Source: Isoetes taiwanensis
Taxonomy: Eukaryota; Streptophyta; Lycopodiopsida; Isoetales; Isoetaceae
Assembly (NCBI GenBank): GCA_021234155.1
Contig: JAJEKV010000015.1
Location: 5,839,194 to 5,903,193, forward strand
Length of the DNA stretch: 64,000 nucleotides
Direction: 5' to 3'
In this document: piece by piece, positions 33,930 through 45,568 of the stretch
How the letters are laid out: each line of letters starts with the position of its first letter
Position numbering within the stretch: the first letter of the stretch is position 1
The notes under the pieces: generated by a model
Told to the model about the DNA's origin: nothing
Databases searched by the model: none
What the model saw: the letters and a program-made list of their open reading frames with translations, nothing else
Translations under genes and position numbers: made by a program

Positions 33930-35130
33930 GATAATGCTTTGGTTACCAAATTTTTGATGATTGGAAGGATGTCTTTGCTTGGGATTATGATGAGCTGGTG
34001 GGAATTGACAAAAACATTTGTGAATTTGAAATTAAAATAAAGGGAGGTATGAAACCCGTCATACAAAAGCTAAGAAGAATCAATGCTTCTCTATTAGGTC
34101 TAATCAAGGAAGAATTATACAAAATGAAAGATGCAGGTGTGATTCTTTGAAATTGTGAACCCCGAGTGGCTATCTTGCATTGTTCTGTTGAAAAAAGAAA
34201 AACAAGGCCATTAGGATCTGCATAGACTATAGAGATTTAAACAAAGCTCTTGTCAAAGATTGTTACCCTTTGCCATTTTCGGAGGAGGTGTTGCATTTGA
34301 AAGGTGTAAAGAAATTTACTCATTCTTAGATGGCTTTTTGGGTTTTAATCAGATAAGCATCAAGGAAGGTGATCAGCCAAAAACTTCATTTATCACACCT
34401 TGGGGAACATTTGCCATGAAAAGAATGCCATTTGGATTGATGAATGCTTATGCAACATTCCAAAGAGCCATGGATGCAATTTTTAAAGAAATGCCAGCTA
34501 ACATTTTTTCGTGTATTTTTTGGATGATCTTTGTTTGGGAACTTCTCTCCGGAAAGACATTTTGATATGCTAACCATGTTGTTTGACTTGTGTAGAAAGG
34601 GGGAGTGAGTTTGAACCCCAAAAAGTGTGTTTTTATCATCAAAAGGGGAATTGCTTGGGCATGTAGTGTCTACAAAGCCAGAGTTCAAATATCGACGGTA
34701 AGATTGAAGCCCTAAGGAGATTGACACCTCCAAAAACCCTCAAACAGGTTAAGAGCTTCATAGGGATGACCAGCTTCTTGAGAATGTATGTCCCTCATTT
34801 TTCCCACACCATAAGCCCAATCTCCAGCCTCACAAAGGTTGGGAAGTTCTCCAAAAGTGAAAGCAAACACATCCTAGTAGATTGGGATGAGCAATGCCAA
34901 AATTCTTTTGACAAAACCATTGATGCCATTTGCAAATCTATCCCGCTAAAACCCCCCGATCTAGAGAAGCCCTTCAAAGCTTACATCGGTGTGACAAAGA
35001 AAGCAATTGGTGTGCCTTTGTTACAAGGGGATCGTGTGATTACTTTTTGCAAGCAAAATGTGGTCCGACATCGAGATTAGATATCCCAGGTTGGAGAAGA
35101 GTGCAGCAGCCCCGATGTTTTTGATAGAAA
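33930..35130 (+). pseudogene. Reverse transcriptase and gypsy RNase H, broken
   Basis: Segments in several plus-strand frames appear in RT order: WKDVFAWDYDELVGI-type start (33960-34010), an RRINASLLGLIKEELYKMKDAG-like segment (34075-34140), DYRDLNKAL (34225-34245), LDGFLGFNQISIKEGDQ (34327-34380), FAMKRMPFGLMNA (34410-34450), and the catalytic YFLDDL (34513-34530). TPPKTLKQVKSFIGM follows (34724-34770), and then PFKAYIGVTKKAIGVPLL (34970-35020) opens the RNase H. Stops and single-base shifts separate the blocks. Confidence 0.85.
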
Positions 35131-35589
35131 GGCAAGGACATCTTCACGCAAAAACAATCAGGTGCAAGTGCTCATGAGGCAAAATCCTTTCTCACTCCTA
35201 TTTGCAAAAAGCTAAACCAAAGGCCAAATTGTGCAGGTGGGCTTGTAAGATCCAAGCTTATGATATTACTTGTAAAAGGTGGTAAAGTTGATCGAGAATC
35301 CCAGCTCCTACCTTCCACTTGTGTTGTTTGAGCATGAAGATCAAGATGGTTTGTGTGTTGATGACAATCTAACAAACTTGATCTCTGTTGATGCACGAGA
35401 AAACATTGATTGGCAATTTGACATCGAAACTATTTGGAAAGCAATGAGTTACCTAAGAACTTGAGTGTCGGTCAAGAAAGGAGATTTAGGGACAAATCCA
35501 AGAAGTTCAGTCTAATTGAGGGGATCCTATGCAAAGTTGACAAGGCAGGAGTCTTCTTTGAGATGTGTGGATAAGGAAGAGGCTAGAAT

Positions 35590-36670
35590 GATAATTGAGG
35601 CGTGTCATGAGGGGAGTTTGTGGAGGACACTTTGCGTTGCAGACACAACAGAAAAAAAAGATTTTAAGGTCAGGGATACTTTTGGCCTACTCTCTTTAAG
35701 GATTGTTATGAAGCTATAAAATGCCGCCACAAATGCCGATTTTTGGCAAAAGAACCTTGCAACCAGCTGCCCCCGACCGCCATAATTTCCCCGGACCTTT
35801 TCAAATGTGGGATTTGGATTTTATAGGCCCCATAGACCCACCTTCCTTTCAAGACCGGTTTATATTAGTTACCACCGATTACTTTACCAAATGGGCAGAG
35901 GCAATTCCTTTGAGAGAAGCCAATGCCCAAGCTACCGCAAGGTTTCTACATGAAAATATCATTGCGATTTGGTATCCCTTTCAAAATTTTTTTCGATAGA
36001 GGCAGCCAATTCATCAACCATACAATTGCATTACTTCTAGCCACCTTGAAAGTCAAACACACCAAGAGTTCATCCTATTACCCTCGTGGAAATGGCCAGC
36101 AGAGTCAACCAATAAGACTCTCAAGTCAATCCGAAGAAGACCATCGGTGTTTCAAGAAAGGATTGGCATTTGAAACTTCATGATGCACTTTGGGCATCAG
36201 AACTACCATCAAAGTGGCTACAAAGCACACCCCTTTCAGTTTAGTGTATGGGATAGAATCAAGATTGCCTATAGAATTAGAGCTTCCATCACTCGGTGGC
36301 CTATCGATAAATTTGGAAATGGATAATGCTCTAAAAGACAGATTTGTGGAGATTGATGCAGCTTGAGGAGCATAGATATGAGGTTGAGAATGCAATAATA
36401 AGGAAAAAGGCCAAGGATATTGCAGCCTTCAAAGCAAAGCACATAAATTCTGGAGTCTTGAAAGAAGGAGAGTTAGTGTTAAAGTGGAACAAAGCAAGGG
36501 AAGATATGGCAACAAAATTCGAAAATCTTTGGGAGGGACCATTTGAAGTAACAGGGGACGGTGGCAAGGATTCATATTGGTGAAGGATATTGCCGATGGC
36601 AGAGAATTGATGAACCCTATCAACATTGTGCACCTAAAAAGGTATTGGCAACAACATGTTGCCCTTGCTC
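35590..36670 (+). pseudogene. Integrase, broken
   Basis: The zinc-binding part is at about 35600-35735 (GGHFA, GYFWPTLFKDCYEA, CRHKC). The core at 35721-36170 has WDLDFIGPIDPPS (first Asp), VTTDYFTKWAEAIPL, DRGSQFINH (second Asp) and YYPRGNGQ. The third acidic residue (ES in the following helix) is visible only after a one-base frame change near 36100. The C-terminal segment (36344-36583) has KEGELVLKWNKARED and LWEGPFEV, and ends with NIVHLKRYW at about 36650. It would catalyse integration of the element's cDNA; it is not functional as it stands. Confidence 0.88.
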
Positions 36671-36679
36671 TGTTCAACT

Positions 36680-37343
36680 GAAATCTCTGTGGTAAGATGT
36701 AGCTAGGTATAGTTAATACATATGGTTAAAACTAGATCGCTTAGGCTGTCTTAGTAAATTTAGTTACGCTTTAGGGTTATTATTTTGTGTGTTAATGAAT
36801 TTATAAGTGTTGCTATGCAGATTGTGATCAATCGGAAGGAGTGAATTGATACTAATGATCATAGTTCCCATGTGCATGCAGCACGCACGTCGTCACACAT
36901 CTCTTCCATTGCACTACATTGATCTCCATCATCTGGAGTTGCTGACATTGCCTCCACACCAGCAACTCACTCATACTAACAAGCTTTATCTTCACATGCA
37001 GGTGCATTCCCATGTTTATCTCCATCTGTCATCTGATCAAGAGTTGACCTCATTGCATCAGAAACTCCTCCTACATTGCCAATAAATTTCCCAAGCTGCT
37101 GTCATACCACCATCCTGCAGCTTCTCATAACTAAAGAGATTTATTTTCCATGCAGGTTCATCTGAAAGTAGCATCATATGCACGTTCATAATATCAAATC
37201 TATCACCTTCCAATCCATATGCAGGTCATTGAGTTGCCAACCATATTCTCATATTGGCAACTGGCTGGAGAACATGTCAAGAGTCATCAAGCAGCTAGTC
37301 AAAAGGGGCTGGAAGACCAGCCTTCTCTTTTTGTTTGGCATAA
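36680..37343 (+). other. Internal 3' untranslated part of the gypsy element
   Basis: No domain recognised. A purine-rich AAAAGGGGCTGGAAGA at about 37300 lies shortly before the right LTR and may be the polypurine tract, although about 30 bp separate it from the LTR. Confidence 0.5.
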
Positions 37344-39839
37344 TGCTGCCATGCTATGGCAGCATGTAAGAGCCAAGCATATATTAGTACTAATCCTATC
37401 AGTTTGGTTCAATTTGCAAGATATTAGGAGAATGCTTCACTAGCATACACTCAAGTTTGAAGAGCAAAGGAAGGACAATTGACTCAAGTCACTCAAGAGA
37501 TGCAAAAGGTCAAACAAGCATAGGAAGTGTAGAGAAGAAGAGAAAGAAGACCCCTTGAAGAGCATTCCATGGTATGTAATCATTTATGAGCTTGGCATCT
37601 TTGGCATTTTTTTGATTTCCATCCTCATCCACTCCACCATCCCAAATAGCATTGAATCTTGACTCCTTCCTCATACACCTCCCAAAGTCAAACTTGACCT
37701 TGAAAGTTCTTTCTAGTCAGAATACACCTTCATAAAACACCCACTTGCTTCATCATCCACTAGTTCAAGAGAGACTTGACTTAGTCATAACTTTGCTTAT
37801 GAAGTCAACATTCCATGCAACTTGAGCAAAATGTAGAGAGGCTTGCAAAATCCCTAAGGGAAATGCTAAAAATTCAAATATGCCTCAAAGATGCTTCAAA
37901 GATGCTCCACAAAATTTTTGGCTTCCTAATGAGCACTAGATGTGCCAAGTCCCCCTACACCTTACTACACACATCACACCCATCACCATTTCATCCTTTT
38001 CATCTCAAACTCTCATTCAAATCAAAATTCATTTCAAAATATCATTGTTGCCACATCACTTTTGACACCTCATCATTCACACACATCATCTCCACATCAT
38101 TCTAAAAAATTTGACTAGAGAGAATTTTCAAATTCAAGTGGGTGACACGTCATCATTCCCATTGGCCATGTCATACTACCTAGCCATGCCATGTGTTTCA
38201 AATGCCACTTCATCCACTCCCCAAATTTTTTCCAAACTCCAAAGAGCTCTATGGTGAAAAAGACCCCAGAATATTATAGGGCACAAAAAAGAGATTCCCT
38301 AGAAAAAAAAAAAAAAATTTTGAGAAAAGGCCTTATTTTAGGCATGGTATATGTGTTCTAGGGAATCGTGCCATAGGGTGTAAGGGGTGCAAAAATTTTT
38401 CCTATCTACCCCCCTTAGCCTAATTTCTCTTCCAAGCCAATTCCCCGGCAAGTGGAGCATCCAGGCGTGTGGGGGGTGGAGGTACCGAATCCCACGTGGA
38501 CACCGCACATAATAATCAGAAGAAATCAATTTTTGGGCCTTATATACTTTGTCCGCTAAATTGAATTGGGCTCGTGGGATATTTCTCTTGAACCGCCGAA
38601 ACCTAAACACGGAAAATGCCAAGATCCGTTGAGCGACCTAACAAACCATTAATTCAGCACCTAAACCTGCCGAATCATTATGATTAATGTCATGAATGCT
38701 TAGTGCGGGCTAAAAGACAGAAGAATTGAAAGAAATGATGAAGATTTCAACGGAACAGTACATTCTACAAAAGGGGATTTTTCGCACAGAAGAGTTTCGA
38801 GGGCTTGAAGGCAAAGAAGATTTTTTGGCTTTGAAGAAGGACCGCTTGACAACCTTGAGCTTGATCCCGACCTCCTATGTTTTACCTTTGATCCGGATTA
38901 TTGACTTAATTCTCCGGATTTTTATGTGCACCTATTTGATCCTGCGTGCCCAAGACCCCGAGCTTGGGATGTTATATTGTATCTTCGAAAGTGACTTATT
39001 CAATTGAAAATCCGACCTTTGCAAAAGATTTGTTTGAGTTGCTTTGTGATCTTTTCAAAAAGCAAAAATTATCATAGCTTTATTGTCATAGCGTGAGTAT
39101 CTAGTGCAGGTGCACATTGCTAGCTGTGTTTTGTCTACCTGTATCACAAACCCTTAGAAAGTGCAAAAGCCAAATCCCTGCATTGCAATGGAAAGTTGGC
39201 ATTGTTAGAACATGAGGTATTGCACAACAGGTGTGGAGCATGGGAGAGCCACTGTTAGAACTTCAATCTGTCAAACAAAGTATGTGGAAGTAAACGAAGA
39301 TTAGATACGTTGCAAAGTTGACCCTTACAAAACATTATCTTTCAAGAACATTTTCTTCTTCTTACGGTCTTAGGCTAAGAATTATCAAAAAAAAAATTGG
39401 ATCCTTTCTCGGGTCGAGGAAAAGAATAGTTGGCCCTGGTGTCGCGGACAACAAACCGGGAAAGATAGAGTTGATAGTCCCAAAAATTCATCACCAATAT
39501 CGAAGTTCCAAATATCGACTCGTCGGGGATATTGACCAAAAATTGGTGGGTGATTGATTTGAATCTAAGCCCACCTAGCCTACTCGACCTCATTGAGCTT
39601 TTTGAAAATGTTAGTGACAAGTGTTGAGAACATCAAGGAGTGATATCCACACCCATAGCCCCATAGATCACATTCTGCAAGAGATTTTGTGAGGCATACT
39701 TTTTTCTCTTCAGGGAAACACACTCCTAGTGATCTTTTGTGATTCTTTCTGGAACTTTTGCACTCAGAGTGGTTGCCTTAAGCAACCTGGAGGTTCTAAA
39801 CCACTGAGGTTGAAGGTTTTGCCAGGAATACCTTCAACA
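37344..39839 (+). repeat. Right LTR
   Basis: A 2496-bp direct copy of 28838-31322. Differences are concentrated at the GC-rich segment about 38440-38640 and near 39400-39560; long stretches elsewhere are identical. Confidence 0.93.
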
Positions 39840-39844
39840 ACTAT

Positions 39845-40270
39845 GTATATGTATATCTATATAGAGAAAATGAGTACAAAAAGTTTGAGAATGCAAATAA
39901 TATAAGTATGCATTCTCTTAGGCCGAAAATATATCAAGGATTATAGTTCAGAAAGAAATATCCCATAAAGTTATCATTTTCGCCCTAACCCTCTAGAGAT
40001 CGAGTAGAAAGAGCAGTAGAGACAATTGCATGTCTAGAATTTAGCTGGATTGAATCGCCGGTGATGATCTGACTTCACAAATCGAGTTCTTTCAAGTGAA
40101 ATTTTGGATCAGAGAGGAGGCGTCAGCGTGGCATTGATCTCCATGGTATGCCGTCGAATTGGCCCCAAATTAGTCTAGCCACATAGAATTAATCATAAGA
40201 TTAATTCGATCCCATTTTAGCTTCTTCTGTCCCACCAAGATGTTACCTGAAAAACCAAAGGAGAGATGTG
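39845..40270 (-). other. LINE 3' untranslated region
   Basis: Sequence between the LINE coding end and the LTR insertion point. On the minus strand it ends in a T/A-rich TATATAGATATACATATA stretch, continuing into the A-rich tail on the other side of the LTR element. Confidence 0.7.
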
Positions 40271-40274
40271 TGAG

Positions 40275-43200
40275 TTAATTAAATACCTCATTAATACATT
40301 TGATATCAAATTTTGACTGTTCAATGACATCCTTAGGCCAAACAATCTCCTCATTGAAGATGAGAGTGTTTTTGGCTTTCCACATTCTCCAGAGAAGGAT
40401 ATATATTCTCCAATCTCTGGGATTATGGGGAAACAGTATATCAACCAAGGCAGTTTTAGAAAGATCTGGGATATTGAATTCAGTAGCTGCCAGCTCTAGA
40501 ACCCATTCTGACCAAAGGCATTTCTTAAAAAGGTGATCTTCATCTTCAGGCTCCTGCAAACATCTCTCACACAAATTAGAAGAAGCCATATTTAATCTAA
40601 ATCTCTTGGAATTAGTGGCCAGAGCTTTGTGCCAGAGCTGCCAGATAAAAGATTTGATCTTAGGATTGATTGGGGAATTCCACATGAATCTCAAACTAGC
40701 AGAACACCTGTCAACTGAAATATCCCTTAGTGTGTAAAGAGAGGGTATAACTTCTTGTCAGAAACTTGTAGATCAGGCTGACTTTATAGCAAATTTTCCC
40801 TTTGTGATGCCACTGGATATCTTCATTATGCCAAATACCCTGACTTAAGCACGCCTTGATAGCATTATATAATCTTTCATTCTCCTCATCCAAATCAGCT
40901 AGCACAAAATCATGAAATTCAATGTAACCAAAATCATTAAAAAGGTGAGAAATATGAGTAATACCCCTATCTGACCATTTTCTACATTGAGAAGGAAAAT
41001 TCATGGCTAAGCACATGTTGGGATTATTTAAAATCAGAGAAGGGTTCCAAAAAATAGATTGGTTTTTGGAAAGCCCTTCTTTCCAATCATACAACTTGCA
41101 AACCACTTTCCAAGCCTTGATCCACTTTTTGATGATGCCAGGAGTATTGTTTGGAACCTTAAAGTCAAAGAAAAGACTATCAGGCAACTGCATTTTGACA
41201 TTTCTCCAACCAAAAGGCTTGCATCTAGATAAATGGTACCTAACAAGGCAAGACACAGGATGATTGATCTTATTAAAACCAGCCCTGTAAATATATTTAG
41301 CTGCCAAGGCCATACTCTGCTTCTCAATGTCAATAATTCCCAAGCCACCATTTTTCTTATTCTTCATGCATTCTTTCATAGCCACAGGAATCCAAGTTCT
41401 TTTAGTTCCCCCACTAGCAATAAATCTACCAAGAATGCTTTGGAGTTTGGAAGTGACTTTCTTGGGGGCAAAAAGAATTGAGGATTGATAAATATGAGAA
41501 GAAGAAATGACTAAGTTAGTCAAGATAGCTCTGCCATTCTTGGAAAGAAATTTGCTATTGATCAGATCAGCTTTCCTATTGAATTTTTCAATAATATCCC
41601 CCCACAACTCACTAGCATTACTTCTCAAAGCAAAAGGAATGCCTAAAATTTTAGATTTAGTAATAGTGGAGATATACTCACAGCCGAGATTTTGAGCAGA
41701 ATTCTGCCCTGTTACCTGATTGAATGCTATCAATTTTGACTTGGTAGGGTTAATCTTACATCCAGATGTATTGCCAAAATCTTGAAGCAGCTCATAAGTG
41801 TTGATGATTGAAGCCTCCTCCATCTTGATAAATAGAAAGGTGTCGTCTGCAAAATGAGCATTAAGAAAAACCTGTTTGTCTGGTAGCTTCAAGCCTTTAA
41901 TTCTGCCATCATTTTCAGATTTCTTGAGAGCACTACTTAAGGCTTCCATTACTACGAGGAAGAGGAAAGGAGCCAAGGGACAGCCTTGCTTCACACCCCT
42001 TTTGATCTCAAAGAATGGGCTACATTCCTCATTGATTAGAACAGAGGATCTAGAATTTTTGAGGATAGCCAAAAAGATGTTGGTAACTTTATGAGAAAAT
42101 CCCATCTTGTGACAATACTTGATCAGAAATCTCCAAGAGACAGTGTCAAAAGCTTTAGTGATGTCCAATTTAAGGAGGCCAATGTCTTGCTTAGTCTCTT
42201 TAGCCCAATTCATACCAATACTAGCCATCACCACATTGTCCAGGATAAATCTTTCTTTAAGATAGGCTGATTGATTGTCTGAGATGACAAGGTTAAGAAT
42301 CAGTTTCAGCCTGGAGGCTATAGTAGCAGAAATAATCTTGTAAATAAGATTGGTGAGGGAAATCGGCCTATAATCAGAAAAGATAGTTGGCTCCTCAACC
42401 TTGGGAATAAGGGTGATGAGACTAGTATTAATTCTGCAATCCAAGGACCTGAGCATCAGAAACTCATTACACAGATTAGTAATGTCAGAGCCAATAATAC
42501 CCCAAGTTTTTTGGAAAAATTCAGCAGGTAGGCCATCAGGCCCTGGGGTCTTACCATTTTCCATACCTGAGACACTTTTGAAAAGCTCCTCATTGGTAAA
42601 AGAAGCTTTCAATGTGCCATTGTGAATGTCTTGAATAACACTCTGCATATGAATGAAATTGTCCATTTCAACTTCAGAAGAGTCATGGTTAATACCCATA
42701 ATCTTAATAAAATGATTGGAGGCAGCTTCTTTAAGATCTATGTCCTCAGAAAGAGTCATACCATCAGCTTGGATACTGTATATGTGATTTCTTCTGGTTT
42801 TACTTTTAGCCTTGATAAAGAAATATTTAGAGTTGCACCTTTCATCCTCTTTAAGCTCCCTTATTTTGGCTTTAAGCTGCCATCCCTTAGCTATCTTGAT
42901 TTCCTCCTTCTCAATTTTAATTTTGATCTCCTCTTGCTGATTAGAGGGGGAGGATTGGAGCTCAGCTCTTAAATCATCCAAATACTGCTTACTTTGAGAG
43001 TGGATCTGCTTACCCCAAATCTTGAGCCAGTTCTTAATACTTTTAGAGGTCTGAACCCACCAATTCATCCATCCCAGCTGATTACTAGGTTTAGAAATTT
43101 TGCTATAGATATGCTCAAAGTCTTTAAGAAAGCTATCATGCTGGAGCAGGGAAACATTCATCTTAAATAAGGAGTTTCTCTTAATGCCTTGAGGATTACC

Positions 43201-43777
43201 ATTAATTTGAAGGAGCTGGGGGAAATGATCAGAAATGATGAAGCCATTAAGATTGAAAACTCTATCACAGCTATGCCAAAAGTTCTCACTTACATAGAAT
43301 CTATCATGAAGACAAAGAATAGGATCATCAATTCTATGATTGGACCAGCTATAAGAATTAGGTTGAGTTCTAGCAAGCTTGAGGTCATGACTGAACAAAA
43401 GGTGACTCCAGGAGTTGGTCTCTTGATTGGTGAGAGGTCTGAAGTTGGTACTCCTCATGAAATCATTAGTGACCATATTAAAGTCACCAGCCATAATGCA
43501 ATTCTCATAAGAAATTCTGTCCAGACTGTTCCTAATACAGTTCCACAAAGAACTCCTTTCTCCAGGATGGTGCTGAGCATAAATGTTAACAAAGGCAAAT
43601 TTCTTAAAATTAATATCTCCATGAAGAATCTGCCATCTGCCACAACTAGCATTCATCATCTGAATATTAGAAATATTTAGGCTATCTCTCCAAGCTATAG
43701 AAATCCCTGCATAAGAGTTATTAGCTCTAATAACATACTTTAAAATTAGAAGGCAAAGAATAAGAAATAACTTTTTC
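40275..43777 (-). pseudogene. LINE ORF2: endonuclease, RT and zinc-like tail
   Basis: The main ORF spans 43812-40711 (1033 codons; the first ~12 are from flanking DNA). A shifted frame, 40694-40275, continues it. Endonuclease motifs are FVNIYAQH, CIMAGDFNMV, PNSYSWSNHR and ISDHFPQLL. The RT domain has GKTPGPDGLPAEFF, LITLIPKVEEPTIFSDYRPI, LLKLDITKAFDTVSW, GVKQGCPLAPFLF, the catalytic HFADDTFLF and KSKILGIPF. The second frame has IWQLWHKALATNS and the Cys/His cluster CERCLQEPEDEDHLFKKC (zf-RVT type), then an RIYILLWRMWKAKN tail. The first ~80 residues of the endonuclease, including its first catalytic Asn/Glu region, are missing. One frameshift near 40700 breaks the ORF. This is the best-preserved retroelement ORF in the window, suggesting a fairly recent insertion. 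Confidence 0.95.
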
Positions 43778-43793
43778 TTTTCTAGAACATTCT
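43778..43793. repeat. Right target-site duplication of the LINE
   Basis: TTTTCTAGAACATTCT, partner of 28797-28812 (one mismatch). It lies at the point where LINE coding similarity ends and the repeat block resumes. Confidence 0.85.
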
Positions 43794-45190
43794 CATACTC
43801 ATGTGCAAGCACTTCTGTCTAAAGATAGAAAGTTCTTTTGAAATTTTGCAAAGAGTCAAAATAGAATATGTTGGAATGTTCTAGAATGTTTTAGATGCTC
43901 ATTGGTAAGCATCTCATCCTAAAAAATAGAAAGTCCTTTTGAACTTTGCAAAGAGCCAAAATAGGATTTCTAGATAGTTCTAAGAGTTCTAGAGTGTTCT
44001 AGAACGTTCTAGATAGTTCTAAAGTGTAGCATTGATAAGCACCTCAGCCTAAAATAGTCTAAAAATACTACGTTTGTAGTAAAAATATTGAAATGTTCTA
44101 GATGCTCATGGGCCAGCAACTCAGCCAAAAAATGCAAAGTTTTTTGAAACTTTGCAAAGAATCAAAGTAAAGTGCTCTAGATAAGTTCTAGAATGTTTAA
44201 GAGTATTCTATAAAGTTCTAAAATATAGCATGGGTAAGCATCTCAACTTAAAATAAAAATATCTAAAGATTGTATGTTTATAGTAATTTTTACTAGATCT
44301 TTCAGAATGTTATGGAGATAAGCTATTGAGCATTGACTGATCAATTGACAGGAATAGGCACTTCAATCTAAAATAGAAATTGCTAAAAATAATAATTTTT
44401 GATAAAGTTTCTAAAAATGGTAACTTCCTGTATCATGTTCTAGAATCTCATGGTGTTGAGCTAGTGAACTTAGACTGGTCAACTAGCATGAATAAACAGC
44501 TCGATCTAAAATAAGAAGTTGTTAAAAACAATAATTTTTAGTTGATGTTCCAAAATATTGTGGGCGTTAGCTACTGATCAACTAACATAGACAAGCACTT
44601 TAACCTGAAACAGAAAGATGCTAAAAATAATAATTTTTGGTAGATGTTTTGAAATGTCATGGAGGTCAGCTAATGAACTTGATTGATTCATAGGCATGAT
44701 AAGGACGTTAACTTGCAATGGATAACATCTAAAAATAGCAATTCGTAGTAATTTCTAAAAAGTTGCACTAAAAAAAACACATATTTAAAATGAAAGTTGA
44801 GTAATATACATTGACTGTTCTATAATACTCTATAAAGTTCTAGATGTTCTAAAATGTTCTTTGACTAGTCATGCAATATGGATAAGCACAATAGCCTAAA
44901 ATAGCAAGTATGTAAAAATAGTAAATTTATACAAGCTTTTTCAGAATGTCATGGAGGTAAAAAAGAAGTTAGAAATAGTAATCTTTTAAAATGTTTCTGC
45001 AAATAGTAAGTTTCTACTAGATGTTCTGGAATGTTGTGGAGATTAGCCAATGAACTCTATGGCAAGTATCTATAATTAATAGTATTTTTTTAAAAGTTGT
45101 TAAGAATAAAAATATTTGAATTGCGTCAACTTAAAATGGTAATTTTGAAAAAGTTGCTAAACGAGGAATGGAGTAATGCCCCCTTTGCGC
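43794..45190. repeat. Degenerate tandem repeat block rich in TTCTAGAA-type motifs
   Basis: About ten diverged units averaging ~120 bp, recognisable by 'AAGCA-CTC-nCCTAAAATAGAAA', occur near 43808, 43905, 44036, 44111, 44234, 44354, 44490, 44592, 44700 and 44880. Most carry one or more TTCTAGAA/ATGTTCTAGA runs. The last part (44990-45185) matches 27841-28020. The stretch around 28735 is another unit of the family, which shows that the block was continuous before the LINE inserted. No coding capacity. Confidence 0.8.
43986..44020. promoter_or_regulatory. Run of in-register HSE-like pentamers
   Basis: Seven contiguous 5-bp units alternate TTC and GA(A): GTTCT AGAGT GTTCT AGAAC, then GTTCT AGATA GTTCT. 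Three in a row are perfect nTTCnnGAAnnTTCn, the consensus for heat-shock factor trimers. No TATA box or gene follows closely, so function is unproven. Confidence 0.5.
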
Positions 45191-45514
45191 CTGCCACAAT
45201 GGTACGTGACTTGTATAATTATATCCTAGTAATTATAACTATAATTATGTTTTGAAGTCTAAGGAGTGTTTGAGATCGCATGTAAGATAGCCCCCTTTGA
45301 GAACCCTTGAATCTAATAAACAAATCCTGAGTCTAGAATGTCATACGAGATTTTGCAAAAAGAGCTAAGAAACAATGAATAGAAAGGAAAACAAGAGAAA
45401 CATTAATGTCAATATGAGAATCCTTTGATATGATAAAGCAAAACAATAAAAGTCTCATTGAATGCAGAGACCTAGAACATTCTAAGTGTTGCTACCTTAT
45501 AAGTCTAAGCTTCT

Positions 45515-45568
45515 GATATATATATATATATATAGTACAACTAGAAAAAGTGCCCAGCGTTGCTGGGC
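45515..45568. repeat. (TA)n followed by a 7-bp hairpin
   Basis: A (TA)10 tract at 45515-45534 is followed 17 bp later by GCCCAGC-GTT-GCTGGGC (45552-45568), a perfect 7-bp stem with a 3-nt loop. The combination resembles the end of a dispersed element, but the other end was not found. Confidence 0.6.

Larger units (their letters stand above)
28838..39839 (+). mobile_element. Ty3/gypsy (Tat-like) LTR retrotransposon, 11.0 kb
   Basis: Two direct LTRs of 2485 bp (28838-31322) and 2496 bp (37344-39839) enclose a 6.0-kb internal region with gag, protease, an extra RNase H, RT, RNase H and integrase remnants, all on the plus strand. Both LTRs start with a 9-bp inverted repeat TGCTGCCAT/ATGGCAGCA and end CTTCAACA. 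The flanks GCTAT (28833-28837) and ACTAT (39840-39844) are a 5-bp target duplication with one mismatch. The very long LTRs and the domain set resemble the plant Tat/Athila branch. Every coding domain is broken by stops and frameshifts, yet the LTRs differ by only a few percent by eye, mostly in a GC-rich segment. Confidence 0.93.
28813..43777 (-). mobile_element. L1-type LINE, interrupted by an LTR retrotransposon
   Basis: A minus-strand LINE of about 4 kb in two pieces. Its body (39845-43777) carries ORF2 and a 3' UTR. Its last bases and A-rich tail (T-run at about 28814-28825) are on the far side of the 11-kb LTR retrotransposon at 28838-39839. The ends are proved by the 16-bp duplication at 28797-28812 and 43778-43793. 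The 5' end is truncated, since the first part of the endonuclease domain is missing. Insertion order is therefore: old repeat, LINE, then LTR retrotransposon into the LINE's 3' end. Confidence 0.85.
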
